Shown here: positions 1-9,677 of the stretch, in pieces | Layout of the letters: every line of letters starts with the position of its first letter | Position numbering within the stretch: the first letter of the stretch is position 1 | NCBI RefSeq assembly: GCF_030063355.1 | Contig: NZ_JASISZ010000005.1 | Coordinates: forward strand, 145,481 to 209,480 | Direction: 5' to 3' | DNA: 64,000 nt | Source: Streptomyces sp. PH10-H1 | Lineage (GTDB): Bacteria > Actinomycetota > Actinomycetes > Streptomycetales > Streptomycetaceae | The notes under the pieces: model-generated | Told to the model about the DNA's origin: nothing | Database searches by the model: none | What the model saw: only the letters and a program-made list of their open reading frames with translations | Made by a program: the position numbers and the translations under genes

Positions 1-236
1 AGGTCCTTCTGGGCCACGTACGCGATGACGGCCGCGTTGGCCTCGTAACCGACCCATGGGTTGACCGCGAGATTGAACGGGCCGCATTTCCCGGCGCTGC
101 CGCCGGCCGGGTCCGAGCCCGAGCCACCGACTTTCGCGCCACCGCAACCGCTGAGTACGAGAGCCAGCGCTGCCAACCCCACCATGCCGAGGCGCCGCCG
201 CTTCAGCGGATGCGCTGTGATGACGTTCTCCAACAC
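1..236 (-). CDS. Glycine betaine-type ABC transporter substrate-binding lipoprotein (partial)
   Basis: Only the first 78 codons are present; the gene runs off the left edge. GTG at 236 follows an AGGAC ribosome site. A basic n-region and hydrophobic stretch end in the lipobox LSGC (residues 28-31), so the product should be a lipoprotein on the outer face of the membrane. Near residue 59 the sequence NPWVGYEAN resembles the start of OpuAC/ProX-type betaine-binding domains, as known for that family. The permease gene ends 18 bp upstream, so this is the last visible gene of the transporter operon. Choline or another quaternary amine cannot be excluded as ligand from this fragment. Confidence 0.8.
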   Translation of the reverse strand, partial: MLENVITAHPLKRRRLGMVGLAALALVLSGCGGAKVGGSGSDPAGGSAGKCGPFNLAVNPWVGYEANAAVIAYVAQKD

Positions 237-254
237 GTGTCCTGCCCTTCTGCC

Positions 255-2240
255 TCAGCGCCCGCCGGGCGCTCTTCCGGCCCGGTGTGCCGCTGCTTGA
301 GTGATCCGGTCGAACATGACGCCGAGCAGCACGATCGCAAGGCCCGCCGCCAGGCCCTTGCCGTACAACTGGCCCTGTGAGAAACCGGCGACGACGTCGT
401 AGCCGAGGGCACCCGCCCCGACCAGCCCGCCGACGACGACCATCGACAGTACGTAGATCAGTCCCTGGTTCGTCGCGAGAGTGAGCGCCCGGCGCGACAT
501 CGGCAGCTGCACCTTGGTGATGATCTGCCAGGTGCTCGAGCCGGCCGCAGTCGCCGCCTCAACCGTGGTCGGTGGCACCGCGCGCACCCCGTCCGCGATG
601 ATCTTTATCGTCACGGGTGCGGCGAAGACGATCGCGGCGACGATCGCCGTGAACCGGCTGGCGCCGAACAGCGCCAGGAACGGCACGAGATAGACGAACG
701 ACGGCATCGTCTGACCCGCGTCGAGGGCGGGCCGGATCAGCCGGTCGGCCATCGCGCTCCGGCCCATCCAGACACCCACCACGATGCCGAGGGACATCAC
801 GATCAGCGCGGCCACCACGGTCGAAGCCAGCGTGGTCATGCTGTCCTGCCACAGGCCCGACGCGACGATCGCGGCCACGCACACCGTCGCCGTGGCGCCC
901 GCACGCCACCCGCCCAGCACGGCGCCGAGGGCGATCACGACCGCGCCGACCAGCCACCACGGGGAGCCGGTCAGCAATTCCTCGAAGGGGTTGAGCAGCG
1001 CCGTGGTGACGACATCGCGCAGACCGTTCGTCACTCCCGCGAAGCTGCCCTGCGCCCAGTTCGTCACGCTGTCCGCCGAACGGGCGATCGCGCTGCCCAC
1101 ACCGGGGTCGGCGGGGAACTCCGCCGCCCATACATAGGTGTGCGACAGCCAGACGCATACGACGGCGAGCACGCCACCGCCGATGAGCAACGGGCGACGC
1201 GCTCGGGGCCGACGGCCGTTGCCGCGCCTGGCCACCTCCACGCGCTCGCTCGCCGCAGTCGTCACGCGGTCCAGCACGATGGCCATGACGACGATGGCGA
1301 GACCGGCGTTGAACGCCACACCCACGTCGAGCGTCTCGAGTGCCTTGACCACCGTCTTGCCGAGGCCCGGCGCGTCGATGAGCGCGGCGATCGTGACCAT
1401 GGACAGCGCGGCCATGATGGTCTGGTTCACGCCCAGCACGATCGTGCGCTTCGACATCGGCAGCAGGACCTTGGTGAGCGTCTGAAGCCGGGTCGAGCCG
1501 AGGGACTCGGCCGCCTCCACCGTGGTCCGCGGCACCGACCGGATGGCGTGCGCGGTGAGGCGCACCGCGGGGGGTGTCGCGTAGATCAGCGTGGCGATCG
1601 TGGCGGACGCCGGACCGATGAGGAAGAACAGTGTCAACGGGGCCAGGTACACGAACGTCGGCATCGTCTGCATGAAGTCGAGCACCGGCGTGACGACCCG
1701 GTTCGCCCGGTCGGACAACCCTGCCCACACCCCGAGCGGGATGCCGAAGAGGAGGGAGACCAGGACCGCGGCCACGGTCAGCGCCAGGGTGTCCATGCTC
1801 TCCTGCCACAGTCCCTGCAAACCGAGGAAGACGAACCCCGCGACGGCCAGCGCCGCTACGCGCAGGTTGCCGAAGGCCAGTGAGACATAGCCGGCGATGG
1901 CGACAACGCCCAGCCAGCCGACCGCGGGGACGGGCCGGCCGAACGAGGGCTGGGAGATCAGCGCCTGGATGAAGGTGACCAGGTTGTCGATGACCAGCCG
2001 GATCTCGTTGAAGAAATAGCGGAAGACCGGGCTGCTGTTGCGGCTGGCGCCGATGGCGTCGTTGATCTCGTTGAACTTCCGGTGCAGCGAGGTCAGGTCG
2101 GCCGTCCCGAGCGCGAGCGTCTGATGGCCGCGCAGCAGGAACCACAGGACGACCCAGCCGGTGAGGATCGCGGCCACGACAAACCGGCGGGTGCTGCGCG
2201 CCGGCGCGAGTCGCACGGCCGGCTCGGCGAGGACCGCCAT
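255..2240 (-). CDS. Betaine/choline ABC transporter permease with two fused permease domains
   Basis: A 661-residue membrane protein. Two complete BPD_transp_1 domains lie in one chain: the first spans about residues 135-335 with coupling loop EAAESLGSTRLQTLTKV, the second about 455-655 with loop EAATAAGSSTWQIITKV. ProW/OpuAB permeases usually carry one such domain and dimerise, so this is a covalent pseudo-dimer. A third hydrophobic segment precedes each domain. ATG at 2240 overlaps the ATPase stop (TGATG), implying translational coupling; a TTG one codon upstream is the alternative. The binding-protein gene follows 18 bp downstream. Function in quaternary-amine uptake is inferred from family and from the surrounding catabolic genes. 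Confidence 0.88.
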   Translation of the reverse strand: MAVLAEPAVRLAPARSTRRFVVAAILTGWVVLWFLLRGHQTLALGTADLTSLHRKFNEINDAIGASRNSSPVFRYFFNEIRLVIDNLVTFIQALISQPSFGRPVPAVGWLGVVAIAGYVSLAFGNLRVAALAVAGFVFLGLQGLWQESMDTLALTVAAVLVSLLFGIPLGVWAGLSDRANRVVTPVLDFMQTMPTFVYLAPLTLFFLIGPASATIATLIYATPPAVRLTAHAIRSVPRTTVEAAESLGSTRLQTLTKVLLPMSKRTIVLGVNQTIMAALSMVTIAALIDAPGLGKTVVKALETLDVGVAFNAGLAIVVMAIVLDRVTTAASERVEVARRGNGRRPRARRPLLIGGGVLAVVCVWLSHTYVWAAEFPADPGVGSAIARSADSVTNWAQGSFAGVTNGLRDVVTTALLNPFEELLTGSPWWLVGAVVIALGAVLGGWRAGATATVCVAAIVASGLWQDSMTTLASTVVAALIVMSLGIVVGVWMGRSAMADRLIRPALDAGQTMPSFVYLVPFLALFGASRFTAIVAAIVFAAPVTIKIIADGVRAVPPTTVEAATAAGSSTWQIITKVQLPMSRRALTLATNQGLIYVLSMVVVGGLVGAGALGYDVVAGFSQGQLYGKGLAAGLAIVLLGVMFDRITQAAAHRAGRAPGGR

Positions 2241-3385
2241 CAAGCACCACCCTCAGTACCGGCGATCACCGCGAGGATCTCCTCGTCGCCGACGATGCCC
2301 AGCAGCCGTCCGTCCGCAACCACCTTCACGGGCTTGTCCGCGGCGAGCACCGCGCGCGTGGCCTCCTGGACCACGACGTCCGGGCCGAGCTCGGGCCCGT
2401 CGAGAGCGTCGTCCGGCCGCACCGGGCGCATGATCCAGCGCAGCGTAAGGACTTGCGCGCGCGGCACATCGCGGACGAACTCCCGTACGTAGTCGTCCGC
2501 CGGCGCGCCGACCAGCTCGTCGCCCGTACCGCACTGCACCGTACGGCCGTCGCGCATGATCAGAATGCGGTCGCCGAGTTTGAGTGCCTCGGAGAGGTCG
2601 TGGGTGACGAACACCATCGTCTTGCCGACCTCCCGGTGCAGCCGGATCACCTCGTTCTGCATGTCCCGGCGGATGAGCGGGTCGAGCGCGGAGAACGGCT
2701 CATCGAAGAAGAGAACGTCCGGCTCGCCGGCGAGGGCGCGGGCGAGCCCCACGCGTTGCTGCATGCCGCCGGACAGCTGGTCGGGGTAATGGTGCTCCCA
2801 TCCGGCGAGACCGACCAGCTCGATGACGTCCATCGCCCGCCGGTTGCGCTCGGCCCTGCCCATGCCGCGGATCTCCAGGCCGTACCCCACGTTGTCCAGC
2901 ACTCGGCGGTGCGGCAGCAGCCCGAAGTGCTGGAAGACCATCGAGAACTTGTGCCGCCGCAGCTCGCGCAGCCGCTTCTCGTCGGCGCCGCGGATGTCCT
3001 CGCCCTCGAAGAGCACTTCGCCGGCGGTCGGCTCGATCAGCCGGGTAAGACATCGCACCAGCGTCGACTTCCCCGAGCCGGACAGGCCCATGACGACGAA
3101 CACCTCGCCGGGCGACACATCGAAGCTCACGTCCCGGACGGCCGCGGTGCAACCGGTCCGCTCCATGAGTTCGCGGCGGGAAAGACCGCACAGCTCCGGC
3201 GATTCCGGCACCGTCGCGGCCTTCGGCCCGAAGACCTTCCACAGCCGGTGTACGGAGATGACCGGAGTCGTGCCCCCGGATACGCCCCGCTGTGGCGGCA
3301 GCTGTGCCGGTGTATCGGTCCCTGCTGTGACGGCGACCGGCCCTCCGGCCAGGCCGACCTGGGTCTTCTCGGTACCTGCGGGCAC
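2240..3385 (-). CDS. Glycine betaine/proline-type ABC transporter ATP-binding protein
   Basis: A 381-residue ATPase of the ProV/OpuAA type. Walker A is GLSGSGKST (residues 100-108), the signature is [15 protein letters not shown], Walker B ends [13 protein letters not shown], and the H-loop is [10 protein letters not shown]. The C-terminal 100 residues form a CBS-like regulatory region ([17 protein letters not shown]), which in ProV-type proteins senses ionic strength. GTG at 3385 is chosen because an AGAGAGG site lies 6 nt upstream and because longer versions would overlap the dehydrogenase gene. The extra 40 residues before [13 protein letters not shown] are poorly conserved in appearance. 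The gene follows betB by 50 bp and overlaps the permease start. Confidence 0.9.
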   Translation of the reverse strand: MPAGTEKTQVGLAGGPVAVTAGTDTPAQLPPQRGVSGGTTPVISVHRLWKVFGPKAATVPESPELCGLSRRELMERTGCTAAVRDVSFDVSPGEVFVVMGLSGSGKSTLVRCLTRLIEPTAGEVLFEGEDIRGADEKRLRELRRHKFSMVFQHFGLLPHRRVLDNVGYGLEIRGMGRAERNRRAMDVIELVGLAGWEHHYPDQLSGGMQQRVGLARALAGEPDVLFFDEPFSALDPLIRRDMQNEVIRLHREVGKTMVFVTHDLSEALKLGDRILIMRDGRTVQCGTGDELVGAPADDYVREFVRDVPRAQVLTLRWIMRPVRPDDALDGPELGPDVVVQEATRAVLAADKPVKVVADGRLLGIVGDEEILAVIAGTEGGA

Positions 3386-3435
3386 TATCGACCTCTCTTC
3401 GGATGGCACGGCCGCGCTCAGCAGTGGCAGAGCGC

Positions 3436-4905
3436 TCAGCCGCGGAACCAGTGCTGCGGCCGGGGTTGGATGTTCTGCCAGATGTGCTTGGGTTCGCGGT
3501 ACTCCTCCAGACCGGTCGGACCCAGTTCCCGGCCGACGCCCGAATGCCCGAAGCCGCCCCACTCCGCCTGCGGCACGTAGGGGTGGTAGTCGTTGATCCA
3601 AACAGTGCCGTGCCGCAGCCGCCGGGCGACGCGCTGGGCCCTGCCCGCGTCCTGGGTCCACACCGCTCCCGCGAGTCCGTACTCCGTGTCATTGGCGATC
3701 CGCACGGCATCGTCCTCGTCGGTGAACCGCTCGACGGTGAGCACCGGGCCGAACGACTCCTCGTGCACCACGCGCATGTCCTGGCGGCACTCGTCGAGCA
3801 CGGTCGGCAGGTAGTAGAAGCCGCCCGCGAGTGACGGATCGTCGGGGCGGTGGCCGCCGCAGCGCAGCACGGCGCCCTCCGCGAGGCCCGCCGCGACGTA
3901 GCTCTCGACCTTCGACCGGTGCTGTGCGGAGATCAGCGGCCCGGTCTCGGCGTCGGGGTCGAAGGGGCCGCCCAGCCGGATGCGTCCGGCGCGCCGCACC
4001 ACCTCGTCCACGAAGGCGTCGTGCAGCGAGTCCTCGACGATCAGACGCGTACCGGCCGAGCAGACCTGGCCGGAATGGAGGAAGACGGCCGTCAGGGCGA
4101 AGTCGACCGCCGCTTCGAAGTCGGCGTCGGCGAAGACGACGTTGGGGTTCTTGCCGCCCAGTTCCAGGGCGACCTTCTTCACCGTTCCGGCGGCCGTCGC
4201 CATGATCCGCTTGCCCGTCTCGAGCCCGCCAGTGAACGAGACCATGTCGACGGCGGGATGCTCCGCGAGCGGCGCACCGACCTCGGCGCCGGTCCCGAGG
4301 ACGAGGTTCGCGGCGCCGGCCGGCAGGCCGGCCTCCTCCAGCGCCCGCATGAGCAGGACCGCCGTCGACGGGGTGAGCTCACTGGGCTTGAGGACCACCG
4401 TGTTGCCCGCCAGCAGGGCCGGCGCGACCTTCCACGCCGCCTGCAGGAGCGGATAGTTCCAGGGCGTGATGAGCCCGCACACACCGACCGGCTCGTAGAC
4501 CACCCGGCTGATCGCGTCGTCGCGCCCGGTGTCGATGACTCGGCCGGCGCTGGTGCCGGCAATCCCGCCGAAGTACCGGAAGCACGCCACGATGTCGGCG
4601 ATGTCGTACTCGCTCTCCACCAGGCGTTTGCCCGTGTCGAGCGATTCAGCGCGGGCGAACTCCTTTGCGTCGCGCTCGATGACGCCAGCGGCGCGGAGCA
4701 GCAGCGCGCCGCGCTCCCGCTCCGGTGTCCGCGGCCAAGAGCCCTCGTCGAAGGCGCGCCGCGCCGCGGCGATCGCGGCTTCGGTATCGGGTCGCGTCCC
4801 TTCGGACACTGTTGCGACGAGAGTGCCGTCGGCGGGGCAGCGGATGTCCCGGTGGCCGGCCGCCACCGCTTCGCGCCACATGCCGTCGAGATAGAGGTCT
4901 GCCAC
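3436..4905 (-). CDS. betB: Betaine aldehyde dehydrogenase
   Basis: A 489-residue NAD(P)-dependent aldehyde dehydrogenase that would oxidise betaine aldehyde to glycine betaine in the cytoplasm. The general base is E248 in [11 protein letters not shown], the catalytic nucleophile is C282 in [10 protein letters not shown], and the oxyanion Asn is in LITPWNYPL (residue 150). Length matches the family. The start is GTG at 4905. Upstream lies a divergent promoter region shared with purU that carries two copies of the cluster's 17-bp dyad. The transporter ATPase follows 50 bp downstream, so synthesis of betaine and uptake of quaternary amines are probably co-transcribed. Other aminoaldehyde substrates remain possible. 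Confidence 0.88.
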   Translation of the reverse strand: MADLYLDGMWREAVAAGHRDIRCPADGTLVATVSEGTRPDTEAAIAAARRAFDEGSWPRTPERERGALLLRAAGVIERDAKEFARAESLDTGKRLVESEYDIADIVACFRYFGGIAGTSAGRVIDTGRDDAISRVVYEPVGVCGLITPWNYPLLQAAWKVAPALLAGNTVVLKPSELTPSTAVLLMRALEEAGLPAGAANLVLGTGAEVGAPLAEHPAVDMVSFTGGLETGKRIMATAAGTVKKVALELGGKNPNVVFADADFEAAVDFALTAVFLHSGQVCSAGTRLIVEDSLHDAFVDEVVRRAGRIRLGGPFDPDAETGPLISAQHRSKVESYVAAGLAEGAVLRCGGHRPDDPSLAGGFYYLPTVLDECRQDMRVVHEESFGPVLTVERFTDEDDAVRIANDTEYGLAGAVWTQDAGRAQRVARRLRHGTVWINDYHPYVPQAEWGGFGHSGVGRELGPTGLEEYREPKHIWQNIQPRPQHWFRG

Positions 4906-4933
4906 GCGGGGAGCCCTTCATACGGGAGACATT

Positions 4934-5111
4934 GTTGCGTATTACGCATTGCATTGCCCGAGGGGGAACACGATCGTGCACCAGGTGGCGTACGTCAAGG
5001 GGTTGTGCGGGCGGGTTCGCCGGGCCTGGCAGTTGCGCGAACAGCCTTGACCCACTGCCGCAGCGAGCGGACTATGTTGCGTATCAATCATCCTGTTGTG
5101 TAATACGCACC
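4934..5111. promoter_or_regulatory. Divergent betB/purU regulatory region with 17-bp dyad operators
   Basis: Positions 4934-4950 read GTTGCG-TATTA-CGCATT, of which 4936-4948 is a perfect palindrome. Positions 5095-5111 read GTTGTG-TAATA-CGCACC, and a lone half-site GTTGCG occurs at 5076. The same spaced motif recurs before the other operons of this cluster, so these are candidate IclR-type operators. The second site ends 15 bp before the purU start, where a bound protein would block initiation. Confidence 0.6.
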
Positions 5112-5125
5112 AACGGAGGATGCGC

Positions 5126-5998
5126 ATGTCTCCTCGACCGCAAGCCGGCCGCGAGTTCGTTCTCACCCTCTCGTGTCCCGACCGGGCCGGCCTGGTCCAC
5201 GCCGTGAGCGGCTTCCTCGTCCAGCACTCGGGCAACATCCTGGAGAGCCAGCAGTTCGACGACCGGCTGCAGGACCGATTCTTCATGAGGGTGCACTTCG
5301 ATGTGTCGGATCCGAACACCGGGCTGGAGGAGCTGCGGTACGGCTTCGGCCCCGTGGCCGAGGCATACCAGATCTCCTGGAAACTGCACGACGCGTCGAC
5401 GCCGACCCGCACACTGATCATGGTGTCGAAGTTCGGCCACTGCCTCAACGACCTGCTGTTCCGCATGCGCACCGGAGCGCTCAACATCGAGATCCCGGCG
5501 ATCGTCTCCAACCACCCCGACTTCAGGCCGCTGGCGGAGAGTTACGGCATCCCCTTCCACCACATCCCCGTGACGGCGCAGACGAAGACCGACGCGGAGT
5601 CGCGTCTGCTGGAGCTCGTCGACGCCCTCGGCGTCGACCTCGTGGTGCTCGCCCGCTACATGCAGATCCTCTCGGACGACCTGTGCAAGCAGCTCGAAGG
5701 CCGCGCCATCAACATCCACCATTCCTTCCTGCCGAGCTTCAAGGGCGCAGGGCCCTACGTCCAGGCACACGTGCGCGGCGTCAAGCTCGTCGGGGCCACA
5801 GCGCATTACGTCACCTCCGACCTCGACGAGGGCCCGATCATCGAGCAGGACGTCGTCCGCGTGGACCACTCACGCGACCCCGATGAGCTGGTCACCGTCG
5901 GCCGGGACGTCGAGGCGCAGGTCCTGGCCCGCGCCGTTGAGTGGCACACCGAGAGCCGGGTCATGGTCAACGGCTACCGCACCGTCGTCTTCCGCTGA
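5126..5998 (+). CDS. purU: Formyltetrahydrofolate deformylase
   Basis: A 290-residue enzyme hydrolysing 10-formyl-THF to formate and THF. An ACT domain (about residues 8-85, starting EFVLTLSCPDRAGLVHAVS) precedes a formyltransferase-type domain (about 95-290) with the family motifs INIHHSFLPSF and ATAHYVTSDLDEGPI. ATG at 5126 is chosen over in-frame ATG at 5120 because the GGAGG at 5115-5119 then has a 6-nt spacing. It is transcribed divergently from betB. In this setting it would release formate from the folate-bound C1 units made during betaine demethylation, regenerating free THF. That role is inferred from context. Confidence 0.92.
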   Translation: MSPRPQAGREFVLTLSCPDRAGLVHAVSGFLVQHSGNILESQQFDDRLQDRFFMRVHFDVSDPNTGLEELRYGFGPVAEAYQISWKLHDASTPTRTLIMVSKFGHCLNDLLFRMRTGALNIEIPAIVSNHPDFRPLAESYGIPFHHIPVTAQTKTDAESRLLELVDALGVDLVVLARYMQILSDDLCKQLEGRAINIHHSFLPSFKGAGPYVQAHVRGVKLVGATAHYVTSDLDEGPIIEQDVVRVDHSRDPDELVTVGRDVEAQVLARAVEWHTESRVMVNGYRTVVFR

Positions 5999-6014
5999 CC
6001 TGCCCCTCCGTCCA

Positions 6015-6040
6015 GGGGACGCCCCCGGTGGGGCGTCCCC
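6015..6040. terminator. Bidirectional hairpin between purU and metF-like gene
   Basis: GGGGACGCCCC (6015-6025) pairs perfectly with GGGGCGTCCCC (6030-6040) around a 4-nt loop. It lies between two converging genes, so it probably terminates both. There is no clear T-tract, as is common in high-GC actinobacteria. Confidence 0.7.
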
Positions 6041-6051
6041 CAGGACCTGTC

Positions 6052-6927
6052 CTAGGCGGCGAGCCGTTCGAGCATCCTCCGGCGCCAGCGCTCGGTCTCG
6101 GCGATCTGGTTGAAGGTGAAGAGGTGCAGGCCCGCCACCGCCGAGGTGGGCGAGGTGAGTGCGGCGGCGCTCTTCGTCAGCAGCCGGTGGGGCGAGTATC
6201 CGCCCGGCGCCGCGAAACGAAGGAACCACGAGGGGTGCCGGGTCAGGAACTTCGCCGATTCCCCCACCCCGATCTTCGTTGCCATCGACAGCAGCTTGGC
6301 CCGTTCCACGGGCCCGGCCACGCCCACGTGGACCGGCAGCGTGATCTCCCTGCGGCGCACCCGCCGGACCCACCGGCCCAGCACCTCGGGATCGAAGCAC
6401 AGGTTGCTGACGATGTACGTCGCATGACCGCGCTTGTCCCACATCGACTGGACGGTGACATCGTCATCGATGAGGGGATGGCTCTCCGGGTAACCGGTGA
6501 TGCCGACGTGTGCGAACGGGCTGCCGAGCTCCCTGAGCCGCCGCAGTACGGGCAGGGCCGCGTCGTACGGACCGGCGGGCGGATCCGCGTCGCCGGCCGG
6601 CACGAACACGTCGTCGATGCCGGCCGCCAGCAGCCGGTCGACGATGTCCGTCAGGTGCACGTCGTCCACCAGCATCCGGGCGGGCACGTGCGGGACGACC
6701 CGGTAACCCTGCGCGGCCAGGCGCGTCGCCAGGTCCAGCGTCGGGGCGAGGCCCTTGGCCGGTGACGCGGTGACGGTGACCGTCACGTCCGTGCCGACCC
6801 ACTCCAGGACCTTGTCCTCGGTCGCCTTCGTCGGCAGTACCTCATAGCGGACCGTGCGCAACAGCTCCGGCAGGCCCCCGGGGCGGGAGACCTGCACGGA
6901 TCGCGGGGGAAACGGCGTACGCCGCAT
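6052..6927 (-). CDS. Methylenetetrahydrofolate reductase family protein
   Basis: A 291-residue protein resembling the MetF TIM-barrel flavoprotein family, which interconverts 5,10-methylene-THF and 5-methyl-THF. The segments RYEVLPTKATEDKVLEWVG, ITGYPESHPLID and NLCFDPEVLGRWVRR match the family pattern of substrate and FAD contact regions. It is somewhat divergent from housekeeping MetF. ATG at 6927 has GGGAG upstream and lies 18 bp after the choline dehydrogenase stop, so the two are probably co-transcribed. In a betaine-degrading cluster it would handle the C1 units loaded on THF by demethylation. A specialised demethylase role is an alternative. Confidence 0.78.
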   Translation of the reverse strand: MRRTPFPPRSVQVSRPGGLPELLRTVRYEVLPTKATEDKVLEWVGTDVTVTVTASPAKGLAPTLDLATRLAAQGYRVVPHVPARMLVDDVHLTDIVDRLLAAGIDDVFVPAGDADPPAGPYDAALPVLRRLRELGSPFAHVGITGYPESHPLIDDDVTVQSMWDKRGHATYIVSNLCFDPEVLGRWVRRVRRREITLPVHVGVAGPVERAKLLSMATKIGVGESAKFLTRHPSWFLRFAAPGGYSPHRLLTKSAAALTSPTSAVAGLHLFTFNQIAETERWRRRMLERLAA

Positions 6928-6945
6928 GATCGGGCTCCCGCCTTC

Positions 6946-8640
6946 TCAGGCGGGCCCGGGGCGCTGCCCCTGCCCGGCGTCGCGGCGGGGGCGGTGGTGC
7001 CGGTAGAACTCAGCCTTCGACGGTGGCAGCGGGTCTTTGCCCAGGATGAGGTCGGCGGCCTTCTCGGCGACCATCATCACCGGCGCGTAGATGTTGCCGT
7101 TGGTGACGTACGGCATCACCGACGCGTCCACGACCCGCAGTCCCTCCAGGCCGTGGACCCGCATGTCCGCCGGGTCGACCACGGACATCTCGTCGGTGCC
7201 CATCTTGCAGGTGCACGACGGGTGCAGGGCGGTCTCGCCCTCCTTCGCCACCCAGTCGAGGATCTCCTCGTCCGTCTCAACGCCCGGTCCCGGCGAGGTC
7301 TCCCCCGCGTTGAAGGGGCTCATCGCGGGCCGGCCGAGGATGTGGCGCGCGGTGCGGACCGCCTCGACCCACTCACGGCGGTCCTGGTCGGTGGACAGGT
7401 AGTTGAACCGCAGAGCCGGGTGGACGCGCGGATCCTTGCTCTTGATCTTCACCGAGCCGATGGCGTCGGAGTACATCGGCCCGACGTGCACCTGGTATCC
7501 GTGCCCGCCGGACGGCGCGGACCCGTCGTAGCGGACCGCGATGGGCAGGAAGTGGAACATCAGGTTGGGGTACTCGACATCCTCGTTGCTGCGGGCGAAA
7601 CCGCCGGCCTCGAAGTGGTTGGTCGCCCCGGGGCCCTTGCGGAACAGCCACTGGAGCCCGATCCACGGCCGGTGCCGCCACTTCAGGTACGGCTGCATCG
7701 AGACCGGCTGCTTGCAGGCGTACTGGACGTACACCTCCAGGTGGTCCTGGAGGTTCTCCCCCACACCCGGCAGATGGTGCACGACGTCGATGTCCAGCGC
7801 CCGCAGCTCCTCGGCGTTGCCGACTCCCGACAACTGGAGCAGCTGCGGGGAGTTGATCGCACCGCCGCACAGGATGACCTCGCCGGCGCGCACCTGCCGG
7901 GGCGCGCCGCGGCCGCGCTGGTACTCGACACCGACCGCGCGCTTGCCCTCGAACAGGACCCGGGTCACCAGGGCGCGCGTCCGCACCTCGAGGTTGGGCC
8001 GCTTCTTGACCGGGTGCAGGTAGGCGCGCGCGGCGGACAACCGCCGTCCGCGATGGACATTGCGGTCGAAGGACGCGAAACCCTCCTGCCGGTAGCCGTT
8101 GACGTCGTCGGTCAGGGGGTAGCCCGCCTCTTGCACCGCTTCCAGGAAGGCGGGGAACAGCGGACTGGATGCCGGGCCGCGCTCCAGCACCAGGGGTCCC
8201 GAACGGCCGCGGAACTCGTCCTCGGAGTCGGACGCGAGGCAGTTCTCCATCCGGTTGAAGTACGGCAGGCAGTGCGCGTAGTCCCAGGTCTCCATCCCGG
8301 GGTCGGCCCCCCAGCGCTCGTAGTCCAGGGGGTTGCCGCGCTGGAAGATCATTCCGTTGATGCTGCTGGACCCGCCCAACACCTTGCCGCGGGCGTGGTA
8401 GATGCGCCGCCCCCGCATGTGCGGCTCGGGCTCGGACTCGTACTTCCAGTCGTAGAAGCGGCTGCCGATGGGGAACGTCAGCGCCGCGGGCATGTGGATG
8501 AAGACGTCCCACAGGTAATCCGGCCGGCCGGCTTCCAGCACCAGCACGCGGTTGCCCGGATCCGCGGACAGCCGGTTGGCCAGCGCACTGCCGGCCGAGC
8601 CGCCGCCGACGATGACGAAGTCGTATTGCTTGGGCACCAT
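6946..8640 (-). CDS. betA: Choline dehydrogenase (GMC oxidoreductase)
   Basis: A 564-residue FAD-dependent glucose-methanol-choline oxidoreductase that would oxidise choline to betaine aldehyde. The N-terminal FAD motif is [19 protein letters not shown] (about residues 7-25). GMC signatures follow at [15 protein letters not shown] and [16 protein letters not shown]. The active-site His lies in [10 protein letters not shown] and the C-terminal FAD segment is [17 protein letters not shown] at 8640 has GAGG upstream and removes a non-homologous extension. The dyad at 8731-8747 lies between this gene and the divergent IclR gene. No betI is nearby, so control probably passes through the IclR protein. 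Confidence 0.87.
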   Translation of the reverse strand: MVPKQYDFVIVGGGSAGSALANRLSADPGNRVLVLEAGRPDYLWDVFIHMPAALTFPIGSRFYDWKYESEPEPHMRGRRIYHARGKVLGGSSSINGMIFQRGNPLDYERWGADPGMETWDYAHCLPYFNRMENCLASDSEDEFRGRSGPLVLERGPASSPLFPAFLEAVQEAGYPLTDDVNGYRQEGFASFDRNVHRGRRLSAARAYLHPVKKRPNLEVRTRALVTRVLFEGKRAVGVEYQRGRGAPRQVRAGEVILCGGAINSPQLLQLSGVGNAEELRALDIDVVHHLPGVGENLQDHLEVYVQYACKQPVSMQPYLKWRHRPWIGLQWLFRKGPGATNHFEAGGFARSNEDVEYPNLMFHFLPIAVRYDGSAPSGGHGYQVHVGPMYSDAIGSVKIKSKDPRVHPALRFNYLSTDQDRREWVEAVRTARHILGRPAMSPFNAGETSPGPGVETDEEILDWVAKEGETALHPSCTCKMGTDEMSVVDPADMRVHGLEGLRVVDASVMPYVTNGNIYAPVMMVAEKAADLILGKDPLPPSKAEFYRHHRPRRDAGQGQRPGPA

Positions 8641-8730
8641 TGCTGCCTCGTCTCTCCCGCAACCTTCGGCCGGGGGCCCCGGGCCTTCGATACGCCGCCA
8701 CGCTAATACGAGTATCGCTATGCGCGCTAG

Positions 8731-8747
8731 GTTGCGGACCACGCAAC
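8731..8747. promoter_or_regulatory. Perfect 17-bp dyad between betA and the IclR gene
   Basis: GTTGCG-GACCA-CGCAAC is a perfect inverted repeat with 6-bp arms. It is the best copy of the motif found before every operon of the betaine cluster. It lies 90 bp from the betA start and 62 bp from the regulator start, a position that fits control of both genes, including autoregulation. Confidence 0.65.
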
Positions 8748-8809
8748 TTCCGAAGCTCTGGACGCCGCGTTTCGCACCCCGTGTTGGTGACAGCACTTAT
8801 AGTTCCGCT

Positions 8810-9607
8810 ATGAGCAACGACAACATCGGCACCGAATCCGCAGGCGCCCCCGCGGGCGGGGTGCAGTCCGTCGACCGCGCCGTCAGCGTCCTGGAGATCC
8901 TGGCCCAGCGCGGCGAGGCGGGCGTCAGCGAGGTCGCCGCGGAGATCGACGTCCATAAGTCGACCGCGTTCCGGCTCCTCGGCGCTCTGGAGGCACGCGG
9001 GCTCGTCGAGCAGGCAGGTGAGCGCGGCAAGTACCGCCTCGGCTTCGGGATCGTGCGCCTGGCCGGGGCAGTCACCGGCACCATAGACATCACCAAACAG
9101 AGCCGCGCGGTGGCCGAGCGACTCGCCCAGGACATGGGGGAAACCATCAATCTCGCGGTCATGGAGTCCCATTACGCGATCAACCTGGAACAGGTGCGCG
9201 GCCCGTCCGCGGTCACCGCGCACAACTGGGTCGGGCAGCTGACGCCGCTGCACGCCACCTCCAGCGGCAAGATCCTGCTGGCTCAGCTCAGCGCGAAACG
9301 CCGCGCCGAACTCCTCGCGGAGGCCGGCTTGGAACGCTTGACATCGCACACCCTGACCTCGAAGGTGCGGCTCGAAAAGAGCCTCGCCGAGGCCCGGGAG
9401 CGCGGATATTCCATCACTCTCGAGGAGTTCGAGATCGGCCTAAACGCGATGGCCGCGCCGATCCGCTCGAAGGACGGCGAAGTCATCGCCGCCATCAGCG
9501 CATCGGGCCCGGGGTACCGGTTCACCGAAGAGCGCATGCACGAACTGGCGCCGCTGCTGATCGAGGGCGCGGAAGAGATCAGCCACCGCATGGGCTACCT
9601 GGGCTGA
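8810..9607 (+). CDS. IclR family transcriptional regulator
   Basis: A 265-residue regulator. The N-terminal winged helix (about residues 20-80) contains GVQSVDRAVSVLEILA and the recognition helix region VHKSTAFRLLGALEARGLV. The C-terminal effector-binding domain (about 90-260) has LTPLHATSSGKILLA and the closing GYSITLEEFEIGLNAMAAP, typical of IclR proteins. ATG at 8810 is the only sensible start. It sits centrally in the choline/betaine cluster, divergent from betA, and is the only regulator there, so it is the natural candidate to bind the recurrent GTTGCG-N5-CGCAAC dyads. The effector could be choline, betaine or dimethylglycine; the sequence does not tell. Confidence 0.9.
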   Translation: MSNDNIGTESAGAPAGGVQSVDRAVSVLEILAQRGEAGVSEVAAEIDVHKSTAFRLLGALEARGLVEQAGERGKYRLGFGIVRLAGAVTGTIDITKQSRAVAERLAQDMGETINLAVMESHYAINLEQVRGPSAVTAHNWVGQLTPLHATSSGKILLAQLSAKRRAELLAEAGLERLTSHTLTSKVRLEKSLAEARERGYSITLEEFEIGLNAMAAPIRSKDGEVIAAISASGPGYRFTEERMHELAPLLIEGAEEISHRMGYLG

Positions 9608-9677
9608 GCCGTCGGAGGACCGGGGTCGGAGGACGGGGCCCCATTGACCGCGGGGAGCGTGGCTGCCCGGGCCGGGA

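Noticed and set aside
255..2250. Alternative minus-strand frame at 559-2250
   Set aside because: It is an out-of-frame shadow of the permease with Arg/Gly-rich translation typical of high-GC DNA.
3386..3661. 92-residue N-terminal extension of the transporter ATPase
   Set aside because: It overlaps betB, is Arg/Pro-rich without similarity, and a good ribosome site precedes GTG 3385.
5096..5125. Upstream starts for purU
   Set aside because: They would precede or overlap the GGAGG ribosome site and the second operator; ATG 5126 has ideal spacing.
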